Source: JALOOE01 sp964423545
GTDB taxonomy: Bacteria; Chloroflexota; Anaerolineae; CG2-30-64-16
Assembly: GCA_964423545.1 (NCBI GenBank)
Contig: CAYRFV010000051.1
Location: 1 to 23,448, forward strand
DNA length: 23,448 bases
Reading direction: 5' to 3'
The notes under the pieces were generated by a model. That model was not told where the DNA came from. It ran no database searches and was given only the letters and a program-made list of their open reading frames with translations. This document shows, piece after piece, positions 7,370-15,190 of the stretch (the first letter of the stretch is position 1; each line of letters starts with the position of its first letter). A program made the translations under genes and the position numbers.

Positions 7370-7755
7370 GCATGGAGCCGTCGGGATTCGAGACGATCGA
7401 TGAGTACATCGCAGGCTTCCCTCCCGACGTTCAGGAGATCCTGGAGCGGATCAGGAGGACGATCAGGGCAGCGGCGCCGGACGCGGAAGAAGCCATCAGC
7501 TACCAGATGCCGACCTTCAGGCTTAAGGGCAACCTCGTGCATTTTGCGGCCTTCAAGCACCATATCGGGTTCTATCCGACGCCGACAGGCATCGCACGTT
7601 TCAAGGCTGACTTGGCTGCTTACGCGGGAGGCAAGGGGTCGGTCAAGTTTCCGCTCGATCAGCCGATTCCTTACGATCTGATCACCAGGATTGTGGCATT
7701 CAGGGTGAAAGAAAACCTGGAGCAAGCGGAAGGCAGAAAGCAGAAGAAACCGTGA
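7366..7755 (+). CDS. DUF1801 (YdhG-like) domain protein
   Basis: A 129-aa protein of the YdhG/DUF1801 type. Recognised segments are the opening DEYIAGFPPDVQEILERIR, the central EEAISYQMPTFRLKGNLVHFAAFKHHIGFYP (residues about 41-70) and the closing GKGSVKFPLDQPIPYDLITRIV. These are characteristic of this small alpha/beta fold family, some members of which have been proposed as iron or metal chaperones; function here is unknown. The C-terminus is Lys-rich (EGRKQKKP). The ATG at 7366 overlaps the preceding stop by 4 nt; a second in-frame ATG at 7372 is also possible. Confidence 0.85.
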   Translation: MSMEPSGFETIDEYIAGFPPDVQEILERIRRTIRAAAPDAEEAISYQMPTFRLKGNLVHFAAFKHHIGFYPTPTGIARFKADLAAYAGGKGSVKFPLDQPIPYDLITRIVAFRVKENLEQAEGRKQKKP

Positions 7756-7886
7756 CATCGCGACCGTGGAGATGCTACCTGTAGCGGTCACGTTCCGCTT
7801 TCGGGCATGGTTCGGGGGCGAAAACGGGGTGGCGATCCATCGGGCCGTGCGCGAGACCTACAACATGCTGGATGATGGAGCGCAAC

Positions 7887-9267
7887 ATGCATAAACGGAT
7901 TGTTCTGGTCGGCGCGGGGAGCGCCCAGTTCGGCTACGGCACCATTGGGGATATCCTGCAGAGCAACGTGCTCGCGGGCAGCCAGATTGTGCTGCATGAT
8001 GTCAATCCTGCCACACTGGCGGTCGTGGCGGAGAATGGTCGCGCGTTTGTCGAAGAACACAATCTGCCCTGCACCATCTCAGCGACGACGAACCGGGCGG
8101 AGGCCTTCCAGGGTGCGGACTTCGTCATTATCTCGATCGAGGTGGGCAACCGGTTCGAGCTGTGGGAGCAGGACTGGCGCATCCCACAGCAGTACGGCAT
8201 GCGCCAGGTCTACGGTGAGAATGGCGGGCCCGGTGGTCTGTTCCACTCGCTGCGCATCATTCCCCCGATCCTTGAGATCTGCGCCGATATCATGCGCATC
8301 TGCCCGCAGGCGACTGTCTTCAACTTCAGCAATCCGATGAGCCGCATCTGCACGACGGTGCACCGGGTGTTCCCCGATCTGAAGCTCATCGGCATGTGTC
8401 ACGAGATCGGCTCCCTGCCGAACTACTTGCCGCGCATCCTGGGCGTCCCATACGAGACGCTGGAGGTGCGAGCGGGAGGACTGAATCACTTCAGCGTGGT
8501 GCTGTCGGCCAGGTATCGGGACAGCGGGCGGGATGCGTATCCCGACATTCGCGCCAAGGCGCCCGCGTTTTTCGGCAACATGCCGTCCATGGCTACCGTG
8601 CACAAGTACTTCAAGGAAACCGGGCAGCGGCCGAAGAAACCGGAAGACTTCGCCGGGTTGGATACTGAAGCCTGGCCCGAGCGCCGCGTCTTCCAGGTCA
8701 TGCTGGAGAAATTCGGCCTGCTGCCCATCACCAGCGACAGTCACTTCGGTGAGTATATCCAGTGGGCCTATGACATCACCGACCACAAGGGCATCCTGGA
8801 CTTCTACCGTTTCTACAAGGACTACCTGTCGCACATCCAGCCCAGGATCGAGCTGCGGCTGAAAGAGCGCATCATCGCGATCATTGAAGGCATCATCACC
8901 GATGCGGGCGCCATCGAGATGGCGATCGCCGAGGTGCTGCGCCAGCATGNNNNNNNNNNTCAATCTTCCCAACCGGGGCCTGATTGCCGATCTTCCGGAC
9001 TGGATCGTCGTCGAGGTCCCGGCGACCGTCGACGGTCGCGGCGTGCACGGCGTCTCCCTCGGCGAGCTGCCGCGCGGCTTCGCCGGGCTGTTGATGAACC
9101 AGGTGGCTGTCCACGACTTGACCGCGGAGGCGGTCATCCACCGCTCCAAAGCGCTGGCGCTGCAGGCGCTTCTGGTCGATCCAGTGGTCAGCCAGTACCG
9201 GGGATTGGAAGAGATGCTGAACACGATGATCGCTTACCAGGAGCGCTGGCTGGGGTATCTCCAGTAG
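7887..9267 (+). CDS. Glycoside hydrolase family 4 (NAD- and metal-dependent glycosidase), interrupted by an assembly gap
   Basis: GH4 enzymes cleave glycosides by an NAD+-dependent oxidation, elimination and reduction mechanism with a divalent metal. Numbered from the ATG at 7887 (GGAG 6 nt upstream), there is an N-terminal Rossmann segment IVLVGAGSAQFG (5-16), an HDVN turn (37-40), YGENGGPGGLFH (109-120), NFSNPM (146-151), the metal-ligand cysteine and following residues in GMCHE (Cys171, His172), and GGLNHF with metal ligand His201. After the Ns at 8950-8959 the protein continues in another frame as NLPNRGLIADLPDWIVVEVP up to the stop at 9265. The frame change therefore reflects a gap of wrong length and not a mutation: the true gap must be a multiple of 3. 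The total is about 460 aa, normal for GH4. The exact sugar specificity (alpha-galactosidase, alpha-glucosidase, glucuronidase) cannot be read. Confidence 0.9.
8950..8959. other. Assembly gap (10 Ns)
   Basis: Ten unknown bases lie inside the GH4 gene. The reading frame before the gap and the one after differ, so 10 is not the true length. Nine, twelve or another multiple of three would restore one open frame. Confidence 0.98.
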
Positions 9268-9337
9268 GGGTCAGGCGAACCCCTCGTCTCATGGCACGCA
9301 TCGCCACTCTGAGGGCGTGGGAGCGGGTCAGGCGACC

Positions 9338-9638
9338 ATGAGCTTCGAGCTTGTCACGGTCACGTCCGGCGATATCACGCTCGCGCCGACTGAAGCGGTG
9401 ATCGCTGCGCCGCGCGCCTGGTGGCGCATGCGTTGTGGCTGGAGCGACCGCTGCGAATCCTGAGGGACCGCGGCTTGGCGCGGCTTACGTCGAAGGTGCG
9501 GCGACCCATGCCAACAACCGGCGTCGAGGGTATGGCTCGGGGGTGATGCGGCGACTGCGGCAAGGGATCGCCGGGTATGACCTGGGCGCGCTTTCGCCTG
9601 CACAGCCGGAAGGGTGCGAATTGACACCCGATGCCTGA
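9338..9638 (+). pseudogene. Remnant of a GNAT-family acetyltransferase (frameshifted and 3'-truncated)
   Basis: Segments of a GNAT N-acetyltransferase appear in different frames. In one frame GDR, then LVAHALWLERPLRI, is read from about 9394 to 9460. In another frame 9453-9638 reads PEGPRLGAAYVEGAATHAN, then NRRRGYGSGVMRRL (the acetyl-CoA-binding R/Q-x-x-G-x-G/A motif region) and YDLGALSPAQPE. A stop lies upstream in the first frame and the protein ends soon after LSPAQPE, where intact relatives continue with a YxRLGWE segment. So at least one frameshift and a 3' loss are present. An ATG at 9338 opens a third short frame that may be an unrelated start. The 412 nt between GH4 and the first tRNA hold only this remnant and the tRNA promoter. 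The family call is from motif memory. Confidence 0.6.
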
Positions 9639-9649
9639 AGTGGTATACT
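9621..9649 (+). promoter_or_regulatory. Consensus promoter of the tRNA cluster
   Basis: TTGACA (9621-9626), a 17-nt spacer and TATACT (9644-9649) with a TGG immediately before the -10 (extended form). It lies about 30 nt before tRNA-Ser, and its -35 falls in the tail of the acetyltransferase remnant. This is the strongest promoter match I see in the window. Confidence 0.85.
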
Positions 9650-9679
9650 CCCTTCCGTCGTTGGGCAGAGGGATGCCGC

Positions 9680-9767
9680 GGAGGGATGGCCGAGCGGCCT
9701 ATGGCGGCGGTCTTGAAAACCGTTAGGGCGAAAGTCCTCGGGGGTTCGAATCCCTCTCCCTCCGCCA
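9680..9767 (+). tRNA. tRNA-Ser (anticodon TGA)
   Basis: Acceptor stem GGAGGGA (9680-9686) pairs with TCCCTCC (9757-9763), discriminator G, and CCA is encoded (9765-9767). The anticodon loop is CTTGAAA (9712-9718) with anticodon TGA at 9714-9716. A long class II variable arm (around TAGGGCGAAAGTCCT) and a T-loop TTCGAAT confirm a serine tRNA. Confidence 0.95.
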
Positions 9768-9785
9768 GAAGCCGATTGTAACCCT

Positions 9786-9881
<96 letters not shown>

Positions 9882-9912
9882 CCTGGCCCTCTCACCAGGG
9901 TCGCCATAGCGT

Positions 9913-9986
9913 GTCCCAGTAGCTCAGTGGATTAGAGCGCTTCCCTGCGGAGGAAGAGGCCGAGCGTTCGAATCGCTCCTGGGATA
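9913..9986 (+). tRNA. tRNA-Arg (anticodon GCG)
   Basis: Acceptor GTCCCAG (9913-9919) pairs with CTGGGAT (9979-9985) including a G-T first pair. The D-arm is AGCTCAGTGGATTAGAGC. Anticodon stem CTTCC/GGAAG encloses CTGCGGA, with GCG at 9947-9949. The T-arm is GAGCGTTCGAATCGCTC. CCA is not encoded. Bacteria usually read CGU/CGC with an ACG (inosine) tRNA, so a GCG gene is unusual. Confidence 0.9.
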
Positions 9987-9995
9987 CTGATACTG

Positions 9996-10029
9996 ACAGA
10001 GAAGCCCCCGAGCAAGGGGGCTTCTCTGT
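9996..10029 (+). terminator. Perfect 14-bp hairpin between tRNA cluster and minus-strand operon
   Basis: ACAGAGAAGCCCCC (9996-10009) pairs perfectly with GGGGGCTTCTCTGT (10016-10029) around a GAGCAA loop, just after tRNA-Arg and just after the end of the convergent YhcH gene (stop at 10042). The position and the CU-rich 3' arm suggest a terminator acting for both directions, though neither side has a long U-tract. Confidence 0.75.
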
Positions 10030-10041
10030 TAATGACTTACC

Positions 10042-10488
10042 TCATGCCTGCACCTTCAGCACGACCTTGTGCAGCTCGCCATCCGAGATCAGCGGCAGAT
10101 GCGCGTCCTCCGGGAAGAAGATGGCGAACTCGCGCGCCCCGACCGCGGCCCAGGCGGTCGGCTGATCGGTGAAGAGCATGACATCTTTTTCCGCGCTATA
10201 GGGCATAGCCACGCCAGTGCATCCCGCGGTGGGACGCCACCCCATCGTGTCGATGCCGTCCAACACGACCTGGATATCGATGTACTTCCGGTGCGCTTCG
10301 AGCTTGCCGGCATCCGCCTTCCGCCCGGGCTGCCGCTGCACGAGCGCGTAGACCTTGTCGCCGTCGATCTCATAGCGGCCGACCGGCAGCTCCAGCAGGT
10401 CGGCGCGGCGCAGGAAGGCAAAGGCCGCCGCGAAGCCGCCGTTGAGGGAGAGGTAGCGATCAGCTTGCTGAATGGCGTCGAGGATCAT
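10042..10488 (-). CDS. YhcH/YjgK/YiaL family protein (DUF386), putative sugar anomerase
   Basis: A 148-aa cupin-type protein of the YhcH/YjgK/YiaL family. Members are found in sialic acid and other sugar operons; E. coli YhcH (NanQ) speeds interconversion of N-acetylneuraminate anomers. Diagnostic segments are LPVGRYEIDGDKVYALVQ (34-51), the metal-site motif EAHRKYIDIQ (64-73, with Glu64 and His66), and EFAIFFPEDAHLP (120-132, with His130). The ATG at 10488 is chosen over an upstream in-frame ATG at 10521 because AAAGGAGA (complement of 10497-10504) lies 8 nt before it and the N-terminus then reads MILDAI. It is the last gene of the cluster, 70 nt after the lyase-like gene, and the context with that lyase and two sialidases supports a sialic acid role. 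Confidence 0.9.
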   Translation of the reverse strand: MILDAIQQADRYLSLNGGFAAAFAFLRRADLLELPVGRYEIDGDKVYALVQRQPGRKADAGKLEAHRKYIDIQVVLDGIDTMGWRPTAGCTGVAMPYSAEKDVMLFTDQPTAWAAVGAREFAIFFPEDAHLPLISDGELHKVVLKVQA

Positions 10489-10558
10489 ACGGTTTGTCTC
10501 CTTTCCAGTGGTGCGAATCATCCGCAGCGTCTGCCGCTCGATCGTGCGGCGGCGCCGT

Positions 10559-11452
10559 TCACATGGCAGCGATCTCAGCGAAGCCCACGGATGCGAGCTG
10601 ATCGCGCAGCAGTGCGCATTTCTCAGCCGTCAGCGGCAACAGCGGCAGCCGAGGCTCGCCGCAGTCGAACCCGAGAATCCGCATCGACTCCCGCAGCGCA
10701 CCCGGGAAGCCGGCGCCGATGAGCAGCGCGGTCACGCGGTTGACGCGCAGTTGCAGATCGTTGGCGCCCGCCAGGTCACCGCTCTCGTAGCGCTGGCGAA
10801 TCACCCGATAGGCGCCCGGCATGGGGTTGAGGGTGGAGCCGATGTTGGCAGGGGTGCCTGACATCGCTGCATAGAGGCACTGCTCGTCCATGCCGGAGAA
10901 GATCGTCCACTCTGCTCCGCCCAGGTCTACGAGCCGCTTGAGCTCGAACATGCTTGGGCCGGTGTATTTCGCGCCCGCAGCGTTGGGAATGCGGCGGCGC
11001 AGTTCGGTCATCAGCGTCACCGCATCGGTCTGCCCCCCGAAGAGATAGGGAAAGAACGGCAGGTCGGGTGCGGCGGCCGCAATCGTTTGGTAGTGCGCAT
11101 AGGTGTTCTCCAGTCCAGCGACAACCGACGGCAGCAGGCTGCCGAAGCCCGCCGCGCCGGCCCGGCGAGCGTGTTTCGCCAGTGCTGCCCCGTGAAGCGT
11201 CGCCGCTGCGCCGACATGCACCACCACCGGGACGCGTCCTCGCGCTTGGGCCATCACGGTATCGGTCACCTGCACCCGTTCTTCGACAGTGAGCTGCAGG
11301 CCCTCCCCTGTGCTGCCGCATACGTAAAGCCCGCCGATCCCTTTGCCGATCAGGTGCTCGACAAGCTCACGGAGTACGCCGTAGTTGACCTCACCCTCGG
11401 GTGTCGACGGCGTGATCAGCGCCGGCCAGGCGCCACGAAAAACTTCTGCCAC
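10559..11452 (-). CDS. DapA-superfamily aldolase/lyase, probable N-acetylneuraminate lyase
   Basis: TIM-barrel class I aldolase of the DapA/NanA superfamily. The GTG at 11452, with AGAGAGG 6 nt upstream, gives 297 aa, the normal size. A longer reading from 11524 would run into the sialidase gene and adds nothing family-like. Key residues are GSTGEG (46-51) for carboxylate binding, catalytic Tyr136 in FPYLFG and Schiff-base Lys162 in AGAKYTG followed by ELKRLVD. The K-Y-T...E-L-x-R pattern and the Tyr/Lys spacing are close to E. coli NanA (Tyr137, Lys165) rather than to dihydrodipicolinate synthase. With sialidases and YhcH next to it, cleavage of sialic acid to N-acetylmannosamine and pyruvate is the best guess. 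A different 2-keto-3-deoxy acid remains possible. Confidence 0.85.
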   Translation of the reverse strand: MAEVFRGAWPALITPSTPEGEVNYGVLRELVEHLIGKGIGGLYVCGSTGEGLQLTVEERVQVTDTVMAQARGRVPVVVHVGAAATLHGAALAKHARRAGAAGFGSLLPSVVAGLENTYAHYQTIAAAAPDLPFFPYLFGGQTDAVTLMTELRRRIPNAAGAKYTGPSMFELKRLVDLGGAEWTIFSGMDEQCLYAAMSGTPANIGSTLNPMPGAYRVIRQRYESGDLAGANDLQLRVNRVTALLIGAGFPGALRESMRILGFDCGEPRLPLLPLTAEKCALLRDQLASVGFAEIAAM

Positions 11453-11465
11453 AGTAGACCTCTCT

Positions 11466-12500
11466 CTATAGGTGGAATCGAGCGAGGGTGATGCGTTCGT
11501 AGGGATGATTCGCACCTCGCTCATAAAGACAGCAGACTCGGCCGTCTGCAGCGAGCGCCAGATCAGAGTAGGCGGCCGGGCCGGCGTGCAGCAGCAGACC
11601 TGTCGACCAGGTCCGGCAGCGGTCGCTGCTCTCGCGCACTGTCATCCGCTCCCGTCTCGTGCTGGCGGGATTGGAGAAGAGGACGCGATCATCCGGCAGG
11701 CGCAGCAGGCTTGCCTGGCATATGGGTTCAACCAGCGCATCGTCCAGGGTCACTTCCGACCAGCTCTGGCCCTCATCGAGGCTCCAGGCTACTGCCCGCC
11801 GGTTGCGGCCGTGGTAGCTGCGCATGTTGAGATGCACGACGCCATCGGAGAACTGAACCGCTGTGCACTCGTTAACCTGCCCCTGGATTGTCCCGCCGAC
11901 GCGCCAGGTGCTCCCACCGTCGTCGCTGTAGATCACGTGGGAGCCGAAGTACTGGTGATCCGCGTCGGGTGGTCCGCTGCTGTAATCACACGGGATCAGC
12001 AGCCGGCCGCTGGCCAACTGGATGCCGTGCCCCGGGCCGGTGGCATACCAACTCCAGCCCGACGGCTTGACCTGGCTGGTGATCTCGACCGGCGGCGACC
12101 AGGTCACACCATCGTCGTCGCTGCGCAGCACCCAAACGCCGCGCGGGGCCTGGCCGCGGACGATCTTGCTTTCCTGGCCTTCGGCCAGGTTCCAGTTGAT
12201 CGGCAACCAGATCGTGCCGGTGGCGCGGTCCTGGACCGGACACGGGTTGCCGAACACGTCCGGTCCTGCGTCGGCGATGAGCTGCATCTCGCTCCACGTG
12301 TCGCCGTTGTCGACGCTGCGGCGCAACATGATATCAATGTCGCCGGAGTCGGATGAGCTGTGCCTGCGGCCCTCGCAGAAGGCAAGCATGGCGCCGGTCG
12401 CGGTCACCAGCAGCGAGGGGATGCGGTAGGTGTGGTAGCCCCCCTGGCCCGATATGAAAAGGTCAACTTGATGAGAATCAACGTCTGTCTGCGTGCTCAT
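11466..12500 (-). CDS. Exo-alpha-sialidase, GH33 type (six-bladed propeller, Asp boxes)
   Basis: A 344-aa neuraminidase-like enzyme. Asp boxes lie at 62-69 (SVDNGDTW), 127-134, 192-199 and 240-247, with a degenerate one at 291-298 (SSDRCRTW). The catalytic set looks complete: Arg26 in YRIP, general acid candidate Asp51, Glu211 in NECTAVQF, Arg227 in NMRS exactly 16 residues on, an Arg cluster at 282-289 and nucleophile Tyr311 in AAYSDLA. No N-terminal signal peptide or membrane segment is seen, so it should act in the cytoplasm. The ATG at 12500 has GAAGAGGA upstream. It precedes the lyase-like gene by 13 nt, which suggests release of sialic acid straight to the lyase. The exact linkage and sialic acid type are not readable. 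Confidence 0.92.
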   Translation of the reverse strand: MSTQTDVDSHQVDLFISGQGGYHTYRIPSLLVTATGAMLAFCEGRRHSSSDSGDIDIMLRRSVDNGDTWSEMQLIADAGPDVFGNPCPVQDRATGTIWLPINWNLAEGQESKIVRGQAPRGVWVLRSDDDGVTWSPPVEITSQVKPSGWSWYATGPGHGIQLASGRLLIPCDYSSGPPDADHQYFGSHVIYSDDGGSTWRVGGTIQGQVNECTAVQFSDGVVHLNMRSYHGRNRRAVAWSLDEGQSWSEVTLDDALVEPICQASLLRLPDDRVLFSNPASTRRERMTVRESSDRCRTWSTGLLLHAGPAAYSDLALAADGRVCCLYERGANHPYERITLARFHL

Positions 12501-12543
12501 GCGGCGTCCTCTTCCGAAGTCTAGGAATGACCGGGCTGCCGAC

Positions 12544-13314
12544 TCAGAACTCGCCCCGGCGCGCGAACTTCGCCCGGGCGTTGGCTGCGAACTCGTCTCC
12601 GGCCGCGTCGAGGGCCTGCGCGATCTCTTCCAGGCTGCGGCCGGCTGAGTGCCGCGCGGCCGCGATCACGGTGTTGCACTCGTTGCTGTCCATGAAGCGC
12701 GCGGCGTCCAGTAGCCCGGCTTCATCCTCCTCCGGAACAGCCAGGAAGCCGTGTTTATCGGCATGGATCAGTTGGCCCGGCCGCACGACCCGGCCGAACA
12801 CCTCGACCTCGCAGTTCCAGCGCACCGGGTGCGAGTAGGCATGGCCGACGCACATCCGTCGCGCCAGCGCCTTGAAGCCGGCATTAGTCATTTCGTCCAC
12901 GTCACGGATCGCACCATCGGTGATCGTGCCGACGCAGCCCAGCGCGCGGTGGGCATTGCTGTTGACCTCGCCCCAGAACGAGCCGAAGGTGGCAGGCTTG
13001 TCGAGGTCCTGCACCACGACGATCTTGGGCCCAGGGAGGCTGGCGACATAGCGGCGATATTCAGACCAGCCGGCGGGATTTCTGAGCCGAGGCTCGATGC
13101 TGCCCGGCTGGATTTGCACGGTGATGGCATAGCCCACCATCGGTCCCATCTGGGGCATGAAGTCGCGCGTCTCCTCCAGATTGAAGCCTTCTCGCCCGGC
13201 GTCGCGCCCCGTGATCTGCTCCCATCCATTGTAGATGGTCGGGGTGTTCCAACGTTTCAGTTCCAAGAGCACCGCATGGGGAAGCCGTGAGCGACCTTGA
13301 ATGTGTGCGGTCAT
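12544..13314 (-). CDS. RraA-like aldolase/decarboxylase family protein
   Basis: A 256-aa protein of the RraA / 4-hydroxy-4-methyl-2-oxoglutarate aldolase family, whose members cleave or decarboxylate 2-oxo acids with a divalent metal, although some only bind RNase E. The core motif GEVNSNAHRALGCVGTITDG followed by AIRD (115-138) places Arg137 and Asp138 at the positions used for substrate and metal binding, and the later LIHADKHGFLAVP (182-194) is also typical. The N-terminal ~60 residues and C-terminal ~50 residues extend beyond the minimal 160-aa fold, as in larger family members. The ATG at 13314 with AGGGAG about 8 nt upstream is chosen; the in-frame ORF extends to 13362 without a better start. 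It may act on a keto acid downstream of sialic acid or another sugar acid. Confidence 0.82.
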   Translation of the reverse strand: MTAHIQGRSRLPHAVLLELKRWNTPTIYNGWEQITGRDAGREGFNLEETRDFMPQMGPMVGYAITVQIQPGSIEPRLRNPAGWSEYRRYVASLPGPKIVVVQDLDKPATFGSFWGEVNSNAHRALGCVGTITDGAIRDVDEMTNAGFKALARRMCVGHAYSHPVRWNCEVEVFGRVVRPGQLIHADKHGFLAVPEEDEAGLLDAARFMDSNECNTVIAAARHSAGRSLEEIAQALDAAGDEFAANARAKFARRGEF

Positions 13315-13379
13315 TCTGAATACTCCCTGTCGAGTCGATCGGAAAAGAGTCCGCGTGAGCATCTGGATCGAGCCGCTCT

Positions 13380-15005
13380 CTATGCTCTGGACCGATCCAC
13401 ATGGTCTCTGCTGCGGCGCGCCAGGAGCTCATCCCAGGGCAAGACATCGCAGCGGGCTGACCACGCCTCGTAGAGCTTCGCCAGCGCGCGGGCCCGGACG
13501 GGATCTCGGTCCGCCAGGTTGTTGAGCTCGGTGCGATCCTCATCCAGATTGTACAGCTCCCAGGCGTCGGGGTGCTGGCTGACCAGCTTCCAGGCCCCCA
13601 ACCGCACGGCGCGGTTGCCTTCGTGCTCCCAGAAGAGGGGCGCCTCTCGCTCCCATGGTGCGCCCCGCAGCGCCGCGAGAAAGCTCACCCCTTCGGTCGG
13701 CAGGATCGTCCGGCTATCGTACTCATCGGGATACGACGCGTCCGCGACCTCGAGGAAAGTAGCCATAAAGTCGGTGATGTGCACTGCGCTATGGTTGATG
13801 CTGCCCTTTGGCGTCACCCCCGGCCAGCAGGCGACCATCGGTGTGGCAATGCCGCCCTCGTGCACCCAGTGCTTGTAGAGCCGAAACGGGGTGTTCGAAG
13901 CATTGGCCCACGGCAGATCGTAACTCTGATAGGTGTCCGCTCCGCCCGGCATCAAGCCCGGTAGGTTGCCGAAGGTCACCAGCCGGCCATTGCGCGTCGT
14001 TCGCCACTCCCGATCGGCCTGGCGGCCGTCCTCGTGCAGCAGCTCGGCGCAGCCGCCGTTGTCCGACAAGAAGATGACGAGCGTGTTGTGCTCCACCCCC
14101 TGGTCGCGCACCGCCGCCATGATCCGGCCAATCCCGCGATCCATCCGGGAGATCTGCGCCGCGTAGACGGCCATGCGTTGGTCTTCCCACTCTCTGTGTG
14201 TGACGCCGGCCCATGCCGGCGCGCGGGGATCGCGAGGCGAGATCCGCCAGCGTCGATCGATCAGGCCCAACGCCTGCAACTGCTCGTGACGAGCAGCCCG
14301 CACCGCGTCCCAGCCCGATCGGTATCGGCCCTGGTGGCGCGCCACTTCCTCCGCCGGCGCGTGCAGCGGCCAATGTGGGGCAGTATAGCATACATGGAGG
14401 AAGAACGGCTGGTCACCTGCTGCAGCGCGCGCGACCATGGCCGCGGCTTCGTCGCTCACGGCATCCGTGTAGTAGTAATCGTCCGTCTCCGGCTCGATGA
14501 CCGACCGGCCCCTGAATAAAGGCTTGGGATTGAAGTAGCTGCCTGCGCCTGCCGGCGTGCCGTACCATTCGTCGAAGCCCCGGTCGAGCGGCAGCGGCCG
14601 TTGCGGATCGCCCACCTGCCAGCGGGTCGGATCGTTTCGGGGATATACCCCACCGACGTGCCACTTGCCGCAGAGCATGGTGCGATAGCCTGCGGTTTTC
14701 AGGGCTTCGGCCAGCGTCACGCAGCGGTCGTTGAGGTAGCCCTGGTAGGCCGGCGTCGGCCCGCCTTCCACCATATGGCCGACGCCGGCCTGGTGTGGGT
14801 GCAGTCCCGTCAAGAGCGCGGCCCGCGATGGGCAACAGCGCGCGTAGTTATAGGCCTGAGTGAAGCGGATGCCGCTCGCCGCCAGGCTGTCCAGGTGAGG
14901 GGTGGCGATCTCCGAGCCGAAGCAGCCGATATCGGAAAAGCCCATGTCGTCGGCCAGGATCAAGACGATGTTCGGCTTGTGCAAGGCGGGTTTCTGCTGT
15001 TCCAT
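13380..15005 (-). CDS. Type I (formylglycine-dependent) sulfatase
   Basis: A 541-aa alkaline-phosphatase-superfamily sulfatase that hydrolyses a sulfate ester. NIVLILADDMGFSDIGCFG (12-30) gives metal ligands Asp19 and Asp20. The formylglycine motif is C-C-P-S-R (57-61) followed by AALLTG, with Cys57 the residue to be oxidised. GKWHVGG supplies Lys114 and His116, TAPHWPLHAP supplies His211, and FLSDNGGC supplies Asp315 and Asn316. No signal peptide precedes the fold, so it is predicted to be cytoplasmic, unlike many carbohydrate sulfatases. No formylglycine-generating enzyme is in the window. The ATG at 15005 follows AGAGGCG. In this cluster the likely substrate is a sulfated sugar, perhaps a sulfated sialic acid or sialoglycan, but that is inference. 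Confidence 0.93.
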   Translation of the reverse strand: MEQQKPALHKPNIVLILADDMGFSDIGCFGSEIATPHLDSLAASGIRFTQAYNYARCCPSRAALLTGLHPHQAGVGHMVEGGPTPAYQGYLNDRCVTLAEALKTAGYRTMLCGKWHVGGVYPRNDPTRWQVGDPQRPLPLDRGFDEWYGTPAGAGSYFNPKPLFRGRSVIEPETDDYYYTDAVSDEAAAMVARAAAGDQPFFLHVCYTAPHWPLHAPAEEVARHQGRYRSGWDAVRAARHEQLQALGLIDRRWRISPRDPRAPAWAGVTHREWEDQRMAVYAAQISRMDRGIGRIMAAVRDQGVEHNTLVIFLSDNGGCAELLHEDGRQADREWRTTRNGRLVTFGNLPGLMPGGADTYQSYDLPWANASNTPFRLYKHWVHEGGIATPMVACWPGVTPKGSINHSAVHITDFMATFLEVADASYPDEYDSRTILPTEGVSFLAALRGAPWEREAPLFWEHEGNRAVRLGAWKLVSQHPDAWELYNLDEDRTELNNLADRDPVRARALAKLYEAWSARCDVLPWDELLARRSRDHVDRSRA

Positions 15006-15100
15006 GGTGCGCCTCTTTTCACGCCAGGTCTGCCGTGGTCAGGTGGACTCCCACCGGGTGGCTCTTGCCCGACTTGTTGCCGCGAATTGCATGCTTCAAA

Positions 15101-15116
15101 CTGAAACGATTTCCAG
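15101..15116 (-). promoter_or_regulatory. Imperfect palindrome, possible operator upstream of the sulfatase
   Basis: In the 185-nt gap before the sulfatase the minus strand reads CTGGAAATCGTTTCAG, with dyad symmetry CTG-AA...TT-CAG and a GAAA-TCG-TTTC core, reminiscent of LacI/GalR-family operators. I see no good -35/-10 pair beside it, and the rest of the gap (15006-15190) shows nothing else recognisable. Confidence 0.25.
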
Positions 15117-15190
15117 AAGCTCCGGCCCGCACCCGCCCACCTCTTTCTGCTCCTTCCTGTGCGTGCCAGAGGCAAAGCCCGCCCCAGTGG

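Noticed and set aside
7772..7894. 40-aa plus-strand ORF ending at the GH4 start
   Set aside because: It overlaps the GH4 start by a few bases and might be the tail of a lost gene, but it has no motif I can name and no clear ribosome binding site.
10559..11452. Dihydrodipicolinate synthase (dapA) for lysine synthesis
   Set aside because: The K-Y-T motif, the Tyr136/Lys162 spacing and the sialidase/YhcH neighbours favour a NanA-type lyase; no lysine pathway gene is near.
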